A stretch of 22,686 nucleotides of DNA from an uncultured Mycoplasmatota bacterium (GCA_947572405.1 CANPBV010000010.1:1-22686); one strand, 5' to 3'. Positions 6,877 to 15,400 are shown, counted from the stretch's first letter. A program made the numbers and translations. Notes: generated by a model not told the origin, from the sequence alone.

Positions 6877-8403
6877 ATGGCAAAATATAATAAAACAATT
6901 TGTGAATTTTTAAAGAGGAATAGTATTAATTTAACAGCTTTGCCAGATGGATTAAATAAACAGATGAATTCTTTATCTAAGGAAACCATTCTATCCAGTT
7001 TTTTGTATTCTGTTTACGATCCAACTGTGGTAGAAACAGTACCAATAAAAAATTTAGCTGGTACTAGCGTTTTAGATTCTAAATATACACATATCAAAAG
7101 TATACCTCTCTTGTCCTTATTGGAAGATTTTTTTGACCAAGATGGGGGTGAGTATCACAAGCGTTCTATGGGGCTCTTAGATTATAGTTCTAGTGAACTT
7201 GTGTCAGAACTGAATTCTTCTTTTGATCGAGATCCCATTTATTTAACCGCGATTGAAGAAAAACTTTATGTAACAATTAATGGAAACCATAGGGCTTTTG
7301 TTTTGTTATTTCATGAATTAAGTAATAATATTAAGGGAAAGTATGTTCCAATTGAAGTAAAAGCTCATATTAGTCACTTAAATTTAGAATTATCTGGACT
7401 AGTATTTTTATTGAAACAAAAATTTGGTACAAAATTAAAAAATTTTTTTAGTGATACTAAAAATAGAAAAATGGAATTTATGTTAGAAGGTGTTTTTGTT
7501 AGTCAAAGTGTAGAAGAATTTAGGGAATTTGCTCAAAAAGAACTTTCAAACCCAAAATTAACGTTTTCGGAATTTCGAGAACTCTGTTTGGTAGCATTAG
7601 AAAATGGTGCTCGAGATATTCATTTTAAAACAGCAATGAATTTTATATTTCCTGGATTTTCTAGTTATAATATTTCTTTTTTAAAAACACTTTTTTGGTA
7701 TACTGAAGGAATGGAAAATGAATTAGAAGCAATATCTGTCGGAAGTAATTTTAGTGAGTATATAGAAGCTATAAAAAATATAATTTTGAAAGTCAAACTA
7801 GATGCTTTTAGAACTTCTATAGAAGCAAAAAAAACGCATGATAGGAAAGTACTTTCCCTAGAAAACCAAAAAAAGTCATATCAGAAAGTTTTAGCTGGAT
7901 TAGATAGGAATGAGATGGAAGAGCTATTTAATCAGTCACTTGTAAGATATGATGATATTATGAAAATTTCAGAAAATGATTTAGAAGAGGAAGAAACCCA
8001 AATACAAGGTCAAATATTTTTTCTACAAGATAAAATATTTGCATTTCGAAAAAGAAAAAAAATAAAAGATCTGACCCGTCGTTTAGAAGTTGTTAGAAAA
8101 AAGCTAGAGACTCCTACAACTTTCTCTTATCAAGGAAGTCCCATTACCAAAAGAGAATATTTAAGAAGAGTTAAAATGATTAGAGAAAGGCCACAAATTG
8201 ATTTTTTTGAGAAAAGAGAAAAATTAAATCATCAGATTTTGGATCTTGAACTGGAAATCATTAGAACGCATCACTTTGATGATCGATATTATAGTTTCAG
8301 GGCTTTTAAAAAATTTTGTGAAGACTTGGGTATTTCTATTGAGAAAGTATTAGAAAAAGAAAATATGGTGCATGAAGTAGAAAATGTTCTACATCAGTTA
8401 TAA
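6877..8403 (+). CDS. Hypothetical protein with a ParB/sulfiredoxin-like N-terminal motif
   Basis: A 508-residue cytosolic protein that I do not recognise as a named family. In the N-terminal part, a strand-turn segment PIYLTAIEEKLYVTINGNHRAF (residues 120-141) with the NGNHRA core, followed by VPIEVKAHI (157-165), resembles the ParB/Srx fold, in which a G-x-HR motif follows a beta hairpin and the domain ends in a beta strand. Residues of about 170-300 are mixed helical. From about 305 to the end the protein is strongly charged and helical, with likely coiled coils (for example FRKRKKIKDLTRRLEVVRKKLE). GAGGAG lies 4 bases before the ATG. Ten bases separate its stop from the rRNA methyltransferase gene, which with thiI forms one unit. 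Whether it binds nucleic acid or nucleotide is open. Confidence 0.6.
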   Translation: MAKYNKTICEFLKRNSINLTALPDGLNKQMNSLSKETILSSFLYSVYDPTVVETVPIKNLAGTSVLDSKYTHIKSIPLLSLLEDFFDQDGGEYHKRSMGLLDYSSSELVSELNSSFDRDPIYLTAIEEKLYVTINGNHRAFVLLFHELSNNIKGKYVPIEVKAHISHLNLELSGLVFLLKQKFGTKLKNFFSDTKNRKMEFMLEGVFVSQSVEEFREFAQKELSNPKLTFSEFRELCLVALENGARDIHFKTAMNFIFPGFSSYNISFLKTLFWYTEGMENELEAISVGSNFSEYIEAIKNIILKVKLDAFRTSIEAKKTHDRKVLSLENQKKSYQKVLAGLDRNEMEELFNQSLVRYDDIMKISENDLEEEETQIQGQIFFLQDKIFAFRKRKKIKDLTRRLEVVRKKLETPTTFSYQGSPITKREYLRRVKMIRERPQIDFFEKREKLNHQILDLELEIIRTHHFDDRYYSFRAFKKFCEDLGISIEKVLEKENMVHEVENVLHQL

Positions 8404-8413
8404 GGAGGATTAT

Positions 8414-9754
8414 ATGCCAGAACAGTTTTTAGAAGAAATGGAGAAAATTCTAAAGAAAGAAGACTATGAGAAATTATTACAGAGTTATTTAGAGAAACCA
8501 AAAAAGTCTATACGGTTACAACAAGAGAAAATAAAACCAGTTGCTTTTGAAAATATGTCTCCTTTTGAGTTAGAGAAAATAGATCCATTAGAGGCAAGTT
8601 ATTATGTGAAGGAAGAAAGGTTAGGAAATCATCCATATCATCATGCAGGACTATTTTATATACAGGAACCTTCTGCAATGTTACCACCTTTATTAGCACC
8701 TATAAAACCAAATTTTAAAATTTTAGATTTATGTGCAGCACCAGGTGGAAAAACATTATCTTTATCTAATCAAGTACCAGATGGCTTTGTACTAGCGAAT
8801 GAAATTAATTATAATAGAGCAAAGAAGTTACTTAGTAATGTAGAACGTCTTGGATTAAAAAATGTTTGTATTTCTTCTATGAGTTCAAATGCTTTAAAAG
8901 AAACCTATCATGAATATTTTGATGTGATATTAATCGATGCACCATGTTCTGGAGAAGGAATGTTTCGAAAAGATGAGACTGCAAGAAAAGAATGGTCAAA
9001 AGAAAAAATAGAGGAAATGTGTATAATTGGAAAACACTTATTAGAAGATAGTGCTTCTATGTTAAAAAAAGGAGGATATTTGATTTACTCTACTTGTACA
9101 TTTAATTTACTAGAAAATGAGTGTCAAATTATAGAATTTTTAAAAAATCACATTTTTGAAATTGTGGATATCTCTTCTCAATTTGATAAAATTACATGTC
9201 CTGGAATTCAAGTTGATTCCTCCTGTTTAACAAATAAAGCCAAAAGATGTTATCCATATCTTTATGGGGAAGGACAGTTTATGATAGTACTACAAAAAAA
9301 AGAAGAAAGTGCATATAGAAATATTACTAATCATTTACAGGAATTAAATCAGTTAGAAAGAAAAATTGTAGAAGAATTTTTAAAAAACAATATGAAGAGA
9401 CAAAACTATATCATTAAAAAATATCAAAATAATATTGTGATTCTTCCTAATATATTAGAAATTCCAAAGATGACTTTGTTATCTTGCTTTGTAAAAATGG
9501 GAGAGATAGAAAAAGAACGTTTTATTCCTCATCATCAATTTGTAAAAGCTTATGGAGAAGATTTTATGAATTGCTGCAATTTAAAATTAGGGGACAAAAG
9601 AATTTTATCTTATTTAAAGGGAGAAGAGATAGCATTCGATGTACAAAATGGATATGGAGTAATTCTTGTTGATGGATATCCATTGGGGCTATTTAAATCG
9701 AAAGATGGTAGACTAAAAAATCATTATCCAAAAGGTTTACGTTATCACAATTAA
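8414..9754 (+). CDS. RsmF-like rRNA (cytosine-C5) methyltransferase
   Basis: NOL1/NOP2/Sun-family enzyme that methylates C5 of a cytosine in rRNA using SAM. In the 446-residue product the SAM loop ILDLCAAPGGKT is at residues 103-114. Motif IV, DAPCSGEGMFRKD, contains Cys178, needed for product release in this family. Motif VI, YSTCTF, contains the nucleophile Cys228. The C-terminal third fits the RsmF-type extension ending in a PUA-like domain, with the ending GYPLGLFKSKDGRLKNHYPK and GLR. I chose ATG 8414 because AAGGAGG lies directly before it; the in-frame start at 8384 would overlap the preceding gene and has no such site. It is the middle gene of a three-gene unit with thiI. The exact target base is not known. 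Confidence 0.9.
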   Translation: MPEQFLEEMEKILKKEDYEKLLQSYLEKPKKSIRLQQEKIKPVAFENMSPFELEKIDPLEASYYVKEERLGNHPYHHAGLFYIQEPSAMLPPLLAPIKPNFKILDLCAAPGGKTLSLSNQVPDGFVLANEINYNRAKKLLSNVERLGLKNVCISSMSSNALKETYHEYFDVILIDAPCSGEGMFRKDETARKEWSKEKIEEMCIIGKHLLEDSASMLKKGGYLIYSTCTFNLLENECQIIEFLKNHIFEIVDISSQFDKITCPGIQVDSSCLTNKAKRCYPYLYGEGQFMIVLQKKEESAYRNITNHLQELNQLERKIVEEFLKNNMKRQNYIIKKYQNNIVILPNILEIPKMTLLSCFVKMGEIEKERFIPHHQFVKAYGEDFMNCCNLKLGDKRILSYLKGEEIAFDVQNGYGVILVDGYPLGLFKSKDGRLKNHYPKGLRYHN

Positions 9755-9773
9755 GAAAGGAGAATATTAAAAA

Positions 9774-10952
9774 ATGAAACATTTAATCTTAATCAAATAT
9801 GGAGAATTAACAACAAAAAAAGCAAATCGAAAAGTATTTATTAATATGCTTGCTAAGAATATTGAGAGTTTATTAAAAGCGTTTCCGTTTCAAATAAGCA
9901 AAGATAGAGTTCGAATGTATATTGAAGTAGAAGAACAATATTTAGAGCAGGTTATAAATAAATTAACGAAAATATTTGGGATTCATAGTATAGTAATTTG
10001 TTATCCTACAGAAACTAATATTGATAGTATTAAAGCAAAAGCTTTAGAATTATTGAATCAAAAAGAATTTAAAACATTTAAAGTAGCAACCAAACGTGCA
10101 GATAAAACGTTTCCGATTCCTTCCATGGAATTTAATAATGTTATTGGGGGACATATTTTAAAAAATATGGATTGCAAGGTAGACGTTCATAATCCTGATC
10201 TTTTATTGACTATTGAAATTAGAAGAGAAGGAACTTATTTATATACAGAAGAAATCAAAGGAATCGGTGGATATCCAGTAGGTATTCAAGGAAAAGGATT
10301 ACTCCTGTTAAGTGGTGGAATTGATAGTCCTGTTGCAGGTTATATGGCTTTAAAAAGAGGGGTTGATATTGAGTGTCTATATTTTGAATCTCCTCCCCAT
10401 ACTAGCTTAGAAGCCAAAAATAAAGTGATAAAATTGGCTTCTATTATGAATGAATATTCTGGAAATATCAAAGTTCATGTCGTTCCTTTTACAAAAATTC
10501 AAGAGGAAATTTATAGAAATGTTCCTGATAGCTATATTATAACCATCATGAGAAGAATGATGTATCGTATTGCTGAGAAATATGCGAAAATGCGAAAATG
10601 TAAAATTATTATTAATGGAGAAAGTATTGGTCAAGTGGCTAGTCAAACTTTAACCAGTATGGTAGTGATTAATCATGTAACGAGTATGCCTGTGATTCGT
10701 CCAGTTGCTTGTTTGGATAAATTGGAAATTATTGAAATTTCAAAGAAAATTGGTACTTACGAAACTAGTATTTTACCATTTGAAGATTGTTGTACCATTT
10801 TTCTTCCGAAACATCCTGTGATTAATCCAGAATTGGAGAAAGCCATTCTTTATGAAAAAAGTTTTGATTATGAAATTTTAATTGATGATTGTATTGATCA
10901 TATAGAAGTTATAACAAATTTTGAAAATCCAAAAAATCAAGATTTGTTATAA
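9774..10952 (+). CDS. thiI: tRNA 4-thiouridine synthase ThiI
   Basis: Adenylates uridine 8 of tRNA and transfers sulfur to make s4U; in many bacteria it also serves thiamine thiazole synthesis. The 392-residue product has the N-terminal ferredoxin-like and THUMP region (to about residue 165) and a PP-loop ATPase domain with SGGIDSP at 180-186. A conserved cysteine pair lies in EDCCTIFLPKHP. It ends after the PP-loop domain and has no rhodanese extension, like the Bacillus form. AAAGGAG precedes the ATG. No cysteine desulfurase lies nearby, although from memory B. subtilis places nifZ directly before thiI, so the sulfur donor must be encoded elsewhere. The SASP gene follows, as in B. subtilis (thiI-sspA). 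Confidence 0.95.
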   Translation: MKHLILIKYGELTTKKANRKVFINMLAKNIESLLKAFPFQISKDRVRMYIEVEEQYLEQVINKLTKIFGIHSIVICYPTETNIDSIKAKALELLNQKEFKTFKVATKRADKTFPIPSMEFNNVIGGHILKNMDCKVDVHNPDLLLTIEIRREGTYLYTEEIKGIGGYPVGIQGKGLLLLSGGIDSPVAGYMALKRGVDIECLYFESPPHTSLEAKNKVIKLASIMNEYSGNIKVHVVPFTKIQEEIYRNVPDSYIITIMRRMMYRIAEKYAKMRKCKIIINGESIGQVASQTLTSMVVINHVTSMPVIRPVACLDKLEIIEISKKIGTYETSILPFEDCCTIFLPKHPVINPELEKAILYEKSFDYEILIDDCIDHIEVITNFENPKNQDLL

Positions 10953-10975
10953 CCAAAAATTACCATTTATTTTTA

Positions 10976-11005
10976 TGTATGAAAAAAACTTCCTGACACA
11001 TTCTA
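10976..11005 (+). promoter_or_regulatory. Sigma-G-type promoter of the first SASP gene
   Basis: TGTATG (10976-10981), 17 bases, CATTCTA (10999-11005). This fits the forespore sigma-G pattern (TGMATA and CATACTA) known for SASP genes. The -10 lies 23 bases before the start codon. Confidence 0.65.
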
Positions 11006-11028
11006 TTAGTGTACAGGAGGTGAAAGCC

Positions 11029-11238
11029 ATGAAAAATAGTTCAAATACTCAAAAATTAGTAGTACCTGGAGCTAAACAAGCAATCGAACAAATGAAATAC
11101 GAAATTGCTAACGAATTAGGTGTTACTATGGGTCCAGATGCCACTAGTAGAGCTAACGGTTCTGTAGGTGGAGAAATCACTAAAAGATTAGTTCAAATGG
11201 GTGAACAACATTTAGGTGGTTCTAACTATACAAAATAA
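11029..11238 (+). CDS. Small acid-soluble spore protein, alpha/beta type (first copy)
   Basis: A 69-residue protein that would coat and protect forespore DNA and be cleaved by Gpr at germination. The alpha/beta family signature is complete: KLVVPGAKQAIEQMKYEIAN with the Gpr recognition site around YEIANELG, then DATSRANGSVGGEITKRLV. The ATG at 11029 follows an ideal AGGAGGTG; the open frame extends upstream into the thiI 3' end but has no other credible start. It is monocistronic, with its own sigma-G-type promoter and terminator. A second copy lies 107 bases downstream. Confidence 0.95.
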   Translation: MKNSSNTQKLVVPGAKQAIEQMKYEIANELGVTMGPDATSRANGSVGGEITKRLVQMGEQHLGGSNYTK

Positions 11239-11256
11239 TCAAATTTAGTAAAAATG

Positions 11257-11280
11257 GACAGTAGATTTACTGTCTTTTTT
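11257..11280 (+). terminator. Terminator of the first SASP gene
   Basis: GACAGTA (11257-11263) / TACTGTC (11268-11274), 4-base loop, six T. Confidence 0.9.
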
Positions 11281-11297
11281 CATACCAAAAGTTGCTA

Positions 11298-11327
11298 ACT
11301 ATATTTTGAGTTTGTTTTCCCATACTA
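11298..11327 (+). promoter_or_regulatory. Sigma-G-type promoter of the second SASP gene
   Basis: CATACTA at 11321-11327 is a perfect match to the sigma-G -10 consensus. The -35 region (around 11298-11303, ACTATA) is weak. Confidence 0.6.
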
Positions 11328-11345
11328 ATATTAAAGGAGGGGAGA

Positions 11346-11531
11346 ATGATGAGTAGTAATAAGTTAGTAGTGCCAGGCGCTAAAGAAGCAGTGGAAAATT
11401 TAAAATATGAAATTGCTCGTGAATTTGGGATTACTCTTGGAGCTGATACCAGTTCTAGATTAAATGGTACAGTTGGAGGAGAAATGACCAAACGTTTGGT
11501 TGAATTAGGTAAAAAACAATTGAAAGGATAA
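11346..11531 (+). CDS. Small acid-soluble spore protein, alpha/beta type (second copy)
   Basis: A 61-residue paralogue of the preceding SASP: KLVVPGAKEAVENLKYEIAR, a Gpr site around YEIAREFG, then DTSSRLNGTVGGEMTKRLV. It differs mainly in a shorter N-terminus and tail. Two consecutive ATG codons are possible (11346 or 11349); AAAGGAGG is 5 bases from the first and 8 from the second, so 11349 may be the true start. A sigma-G-type -10 lies just upstream. Its 3' end carries the ribosome binding site of a 29-codon gene five bases further on, and both share one terminator. Confidence 0.94.
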   Translation: MMSSNKLVVPGAKEAVENLKYEIAREFGITLGADTSSRLNGTVGGEMTKRLVELGKKQLKG

Positions 11532-11536
11532 TTGTT

Positions 11537-11626
11537 ATGAAACGTGAAATGACGTTACAAGAATATATTGATGCAATTTACTACGGTAAAAAGTATTATA
11601 AGAATGTAGAAAATAATAAAAAATAG
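11537..11626 (+). CDS. Candidate 29-residue protein in the SASP transcript
   Basis: ATG at 11537, stop TAG at 11624-11626. The peptide starts MKREMTLQEYIDAIYYGKKYY and ends in a Lys/Asn-rich tail; it is very rich in Tyr and Lys and has no membrane segment. AAGGA at 11523-11527, inside the end of the SASP gene, lies 9 bases before the ATG, and the terminator begins immediately after the TAG. The snug fit between SASP stop and terminator, the ribosome binding site and the sigma-G-type promoter upstream suggest a forespore-expressed small protein. I do not recognise a family. Confidence 0.55.
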   Translation: MKREMTLQEYIDAIYYGKKYYKNVENNKK

Positions 11627-11649
11627 AAAACTGCTGTTTGCAGTTTTTT
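11627..11649 (+). terminator. Terminator of the second SASP transcript
   Basis: AAAACTGC (11627-11634) / GCAGTTTT (11640-11647), 5-base loop, T-tract. Directly abuts the stop codon of the 29-codon gene. The next 200 bases up to the following promoter hold nothing I can support. Confidence 0.88.
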
Positions 11650-11849
11650 GATATTTTAGAATAAAGTTTCTTTTATCATATTTTCTTTCTCCATAGTTTT
11701 AAAACTTGGAATCCTAATTTGAAATATTGAATTGTAATTTTCTTTTTTATTATTTTAAAATAACGATTAAAGTGGAATTTTTAAAGTTGATGAAACTCCA
11801 TTAGAATTTTATTATATTTTGAATTTAATAATACAAATAAAAGAAATTA

Positions 11850-11858
11850 TGTTATAAT
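11850..11858 (+). promoter_or_regulatory. Extended -10 promoter of the HD-domain gene
   Basis: TGTTATAAT at 11850-11858 is a consensus extended -10; no good -35. The ribosome binding site GGGAGG follows at 11874. Confidence 0.55.
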
Positions 11859-11884
11859 AACAAAGCAGTTTTTGGGAGGCGTTT

Positions 11885-14245
11885 ATGAGTAACCTAATAT
11901 TATATAGAAAAGTATGTTTAAAAGAAGCAAGTGATATTGAAAATCGATTGTTTCAAATTATAGATAGTGGATATAAAGATACGAGAAAATGGTTTACAGA
12001 ATCTTTAATTGGTGCTTTAAGATTTCAGAATCCATATGCAGAAACAGGCAATGAAGTTGTTGTCCGAATTGTTGTGGAAGAACAATTTCTTAATTATAAA
12101 GAATTGTCAAAAATGATTTTTCGAAAAAATCAAGGATATAAATTTTATAGAAATTCTAATCTTTCTGGACCAATTATCGTTTGTCCTACCCATTTAGTGA
12201 CAGCAAAGTTTAATAATTATGGTATGAGAGAAAAAGCAACTCAGGTATTGAATGAGCATGTGTTAGGAATAGAACTATTTGGATTAAATGAGATGGCAGA
12301 TTTATATGCGAGAGAAAATTTTGGCGTGCAAAATCCTAAAGATTTAATTTCTTCTTTTGTCCCCACAACTGAAAATTATTTTTATATTGCTATGCCACAA
12401 GATTTAGGACTTGCTTTAAAACATGAATATTTAATTTTTTCAGAAGGAATAGCGGAAAATAGAAAACGAATAGTATCGAAAGATATAGAATTAATTCGTA
12501 AGGAAAGTCCTAATATGCCAACACTACTTGCTGTAGAATTAACTGATGATGCAGTATCAAATCTTTGGATTCAAGGATTAGAAAAAAGTGGAATTCGTGA
12601 ATTAGATTTAAAAGAAATCTTAAAGATTAATTCTCAGATTAGGCGTGTAGAACTCATTGATATGGATTTATCAAAGGGAGGTTATAGAGTCTATCAACAC
12701 ATAGGAAATAATCAAAGATTATTACATCAACCAAAAGAAAAGCCTATCTTAAAGCAGTTGACAGAAGATGATTTAAAGGAAGTACAAGAATTATTAAAAA
12801 AGGGAAATTTGGAAGAAGTCATTTCTAAATATTTTTCAGTTTTATTTGATATGAAAGATTGTTATCAGTTAGATCCAAAACATATTGATGATGTATATGA
12901 GCATACAGTAAAAGGAATTGCATCACTAGAGCAAGTCATTCAAACTCTTTCCTTTTCAAGAAAATTAACAGAGGAAGACATTTTTCTTATGCAATTGGCT
13001 ATTTTATTTCATGATATAGGAAAGCCTTATACAAGTTATGACAATGAAGTAACCAGATATACACAGTTTAATCATCATTATAAGGCAATTGGAAAAGACA
13101 TGATTGAACAATTGTTTCAAAATTATGAACATAAAGAAGTATTAAAACAGTTGGCTTCTATTTCTACTATGAATGGAAAAAGGGCATATAATCATCTATT
13201 TGAATCTTTAAAAGAAATGTTAGAAGAAAAAAATTTAGAAAAAACCATTTGGATGGCTTTTATCTTAAAAGTTGCCCATATTATGACATTAAAACCTCAA
13301 AAATTTTCAGCTTATTATCAAGATTGTTTAAATTATTTGCATCACTTTTTATATTATAATAGTAGAGTTTGGAAAAATGAAAATGCAAATAATCAGATAA
13401 TTACTCTTCCTTTAGTAGAACAGCTTCCTTCATTAGAGTCCGTATTACAACCTCATTATCAAATCGAAAATAGAGAGTCTAGAGAAACTGTTGAGCCTAT
13501 TTTATTAGAACTTTTTAAGACTGAGTTAAACGAATTTTATGCACATGATTTTTTAGCCAAGAAAGCTCAATATTCTAATTTATTACCACAAGTAGATTTG
13601 TTAGAAGCAATAGCTATGTTAAAAGATTCAGATATTTTTCCGTTATTTCAAGAGGAATTATCAGGAATTAGAATGGAAGCTTTACTAAATAGTAAGATTC
13701 ATGGAGTTTATCATAATGAAAAAGTAGCATTTTTTGTCGCTTTAATTGGATTAAATGAAGGTTGTTCTATGAAAGAAATCTCATTATTGTTAAAAGCAGC
13801 AATTTACCATGATTGTGGAAGAGAGAATGACCATGATGAAACAAGACATGGAATATTGGGTGCAAAAAAATTTAAGAATTTATTTCAAGAATATATTTCT
13901 TTACAAGATATGAGAGTAATTTTATTTATGATAGAAGCTCACGCAATTGCTGATAGTAGTATTAAAGAATTATTACCAAAATATCGGGTTTCGAAAGAAG
14001 AACAAGCGTTATTTTTCAAATTGACAAGTATTTTAAAAGATGCAGATGGGTTAGATAGAATTCGAATTTCTATGGAGCTTCCATATTCTAAATTAAATCC
14101 TAATTATCTTAGAACTGAAACGGCTTTAAAGTTAATAAGAGTAAGCCATGAACTTAATGAATGTTATCAAAAACAATATTTTTATCAAGGAAAATTATTA
14201 AAAAGAAAACTTTATCAAAAATCTAATTTGTATACCGGAGATTAG
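11885..14245 (+). CDS. Large protein with two HD-type phosphohydrolase domains
   Basis: A 786-residue cytosolic protein. Residues 1 to about 290 form an unrecognised region. The first HD-like domain spans about 330-490: His340, the pair His376-Asp377 in FHDIGKPYT, and His397/His398, resembling the HD domains of tRNA nucleotidyltransferases and (p)ppGpp-type hydrolases. The fourth metal ligand of HD domains, usually Asp, appears to be His465 in KVAHIMT. The second HD domain (about 600-730) has His610, His642-Asp643 in YHDCGREND, His686 in EAHAIAD and Asp719 in LKDADGLDRIR, so its metal site looks complete. HD enzymes hydrolyse phosphoesters of nucleotides or nucleic acids; the substrate is unknown. 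GGGAGG precedes the ATG. Its 3' end overlaps the convergent SEDS gene by 23 bases. Confidence 0.8.
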   Translation: MSNLILYRKVCLKEASDIENRLFQIIDSGYKDTRKWFTESLIGALRFQNPYAETGNEVVVRIVVEEQFLNYKELSKMIFRKNQGYKFYRNSNLSGPIIVCPTHLVTAKFNNYGMREKATQVLNEHVLGIELFGLNEMADLYARENFGVQNPKDLISSFVPTTENYFYIAMPQDLGLALKHEYLIFSEGIAENRKRIVSKDIELIRKESPNMPTLLAVELTDDAVSNLWIQGLEKSGIRELDLKEILKINSQIRRVELIDMDLSKGGYRVYQHIGNNQRLLHQPKEKPILKQLTEDDLKEVQELLKKGNLEEVISKYFSVLFDMKDCYQLDPKHIDDVYEHTVKGIASLEQVIQTLSFSRKLTEEDIFLMQLAILFHDIGKPYTSYDNEVTRYTQFNHHYKAIGKDMIEQLFQNYEHKEVLKQLASISTMNGKRAYNHLFESLKEMLEEKNLEKTIWMAFILKVAHIMTLKPQKFSAYYQDCLNYLHHFLYYNSRVWKNENANNQIITLPLVEQLPSLESVLQPHYQIENRESRETVEPILLELFKTELNEFYAHDFLAKKAQYSNLLPQVDLLEAIAMLKDSDIFPLFQEELSGIRMEALLNSKIHGVYHNEKVAFFVALIGLNEGCSMKEISLLLKAAIYHDCGRENDHDETRHGILGAKKFKNLFQEYISLQDMRVILFMIEAHAIADSSIKELLPKYRVSKEEQALFFKLTSILKDADGLDRIRISMELPYSKLNPNYLRTETALKLIRVSHELNECYQKQYFYQGKLLKRKLYQKSNLYTGD

Positions 14246-15353
14246 AATTGGAAATATTAAATATAATTCCTACCATAATCATGTAGCTTAATAAACTAGA
14301 ACCTCCATAACTAATAAAGGGAAGTGTAATACCTGTAATTGGCATTAACCCAAAAGTCATTCCAATATTTTGAAATTGTTGATATAAAAGCATTCCTAAG
14401 ATTCCTGATATTACATATTTGTCAATTTTTTCACGGCTATGAATGGCTAAAAAGATAAGTTTGATATCAAAAAATAAGAGAAGTCCAATCAAAAGGCAAG
14501 AACCAAAAAATCCGAAGTTACTAGCATAAACTGCGAAAATAAAGTCTGTTTGAGGTTCTGGGAAATAAACAGGTGTGTTATTAAAACCATTTCCAAATAA
14601 TCCACCAGACCCAATTGCACTCATTCCATGTTCTAATTGAAATCCTGATGTATTAGACCAGTCTAGTAATCGATCAATACGTAGGAAAAAGGAAGTTCCA
14701 AAAATTTTAACAAATAAGTCTTTATTTAAAAAATAGAGAAGTAATAGAAAACCAACAAATAAAATAATGATGGATAGACCTAAAATAAACCATCGATAAC
14801 GAATTCCAGAAATAAAAAGCATAGCAATTGTAATTAATAAATAAATAAGAACAACTCCTGTGTCAGGTTCTAAAAAGGTTAAAACACTTGGAACTAATAG
14901 AACTCCTCCTACTTTTAATAAAAATATAAATTCTTCTTTTATAGAGGGACTTTTATATTTTAAATGAAATTCTTCAATCATTCTTCCCAATGTAATAATT
15001 AGAATGATTTTCATGAATTCACTAGGCTGTATTGTTCCAATACCAGGAATAGAAAACCAACACCTAGCATTATTGATTTCTTCACCAAAGAATAATAATA
15101 AGGTGAGTGAAATAATTCCAAGAATATATAAATACCAAGCATATTTATAGATCCATTCTTTTCCTAAGAACATCATAAAGTAAACAAGAATGAAACCGAC
15201 TAAGTACCATGCTGTTTGTTTAAAGGCCAAATCAGATAAGTAGCTTGGCAACAATGAAGTAGCGCTCCAAATAGTTAAAATACTAATAATGGCAAATAAG
15301 ACAATCGTAATAGGGAGCCATAATTCTGTTTTGTATCTTGATATTCTTTTCAT
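14223..15353 (-). CDS. rodA: RodA/FtsW-family (SEDS) peptidoglycan glycosyltransferase
   Basis: Polytopic membrane enzyme that polymerises lipid II into glycan strands together with a class B penicillin-binding protein. The 376-residue product has about ten hydrophobic helices, the QPSEFMKI motif (109-116), the putative catalytic Asp164 in EPDTG, and the C-terminal signature ITGITLPFISYGGSSLL. That last motif and the overall length favour RodA over FtsW or SpoVE, but the distinction is not certain. ATG 15353 is chosen because AGG lies 8 bases upstream; GTG 15362 would lie inside that ribosome binding site. It is transcribed divergently from the EIIB-like gene and ends inside the convergent HD gene with no terminator between. 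A probable PBP partner begins at the far end of the window. Confidence 0.9.
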   Translation of the reverse strand: MKRISRYKTELWLPITIVLFAIISILTIWSATSLLPSYLSDLAFKQTAWYLVGFILVYFMMFLGKEWIYKYAWYLYILGIISLTLLLFFGEEINNARCWFSIPGIGTIQPSEFMKIILIITLGRMIEEFHLKYKSPSIKEEFIFLLKVGGVLLVPSVLTFLEPDTGVVLIYLLITIAMLFISGIRYRWFILGLSIIILFVGFLLLLYFLNKDLFVKIFGTSFFLRIDRLLDWSNTSGFQLEHGMSAIGSGGLFGNGFNNTPVYFPEPQTDFIFAVYASNFGFFGSCLLIGLLLFFDIKLIFLAIHSREKIDKYVISGILGMLLYQQFQNIGMTFGLMPITGITLPFISYGGSSLLSYMIMVGIIFNISNSNLRYTN

Positions 15354-15371
15354 GTTTATCACCTAGTTTTT

Positions 15372-15400
15372 ATATTACAACAAAGTTTTATCTTATTCAA
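15372..15400 (-). promoter_or_regulatory. Promoter of the SEDS gene
   Basis: Minus strand: TTGAAT (15400-15395), 17 bases, TAATAT (15377-15372). Confidence 0.5.

Noticed and set aside
14246..15362. GTG 15362 as the SEDS start
   Set aside because: It lies within the AGGTG of the ribosome binding site for ATG 15353.
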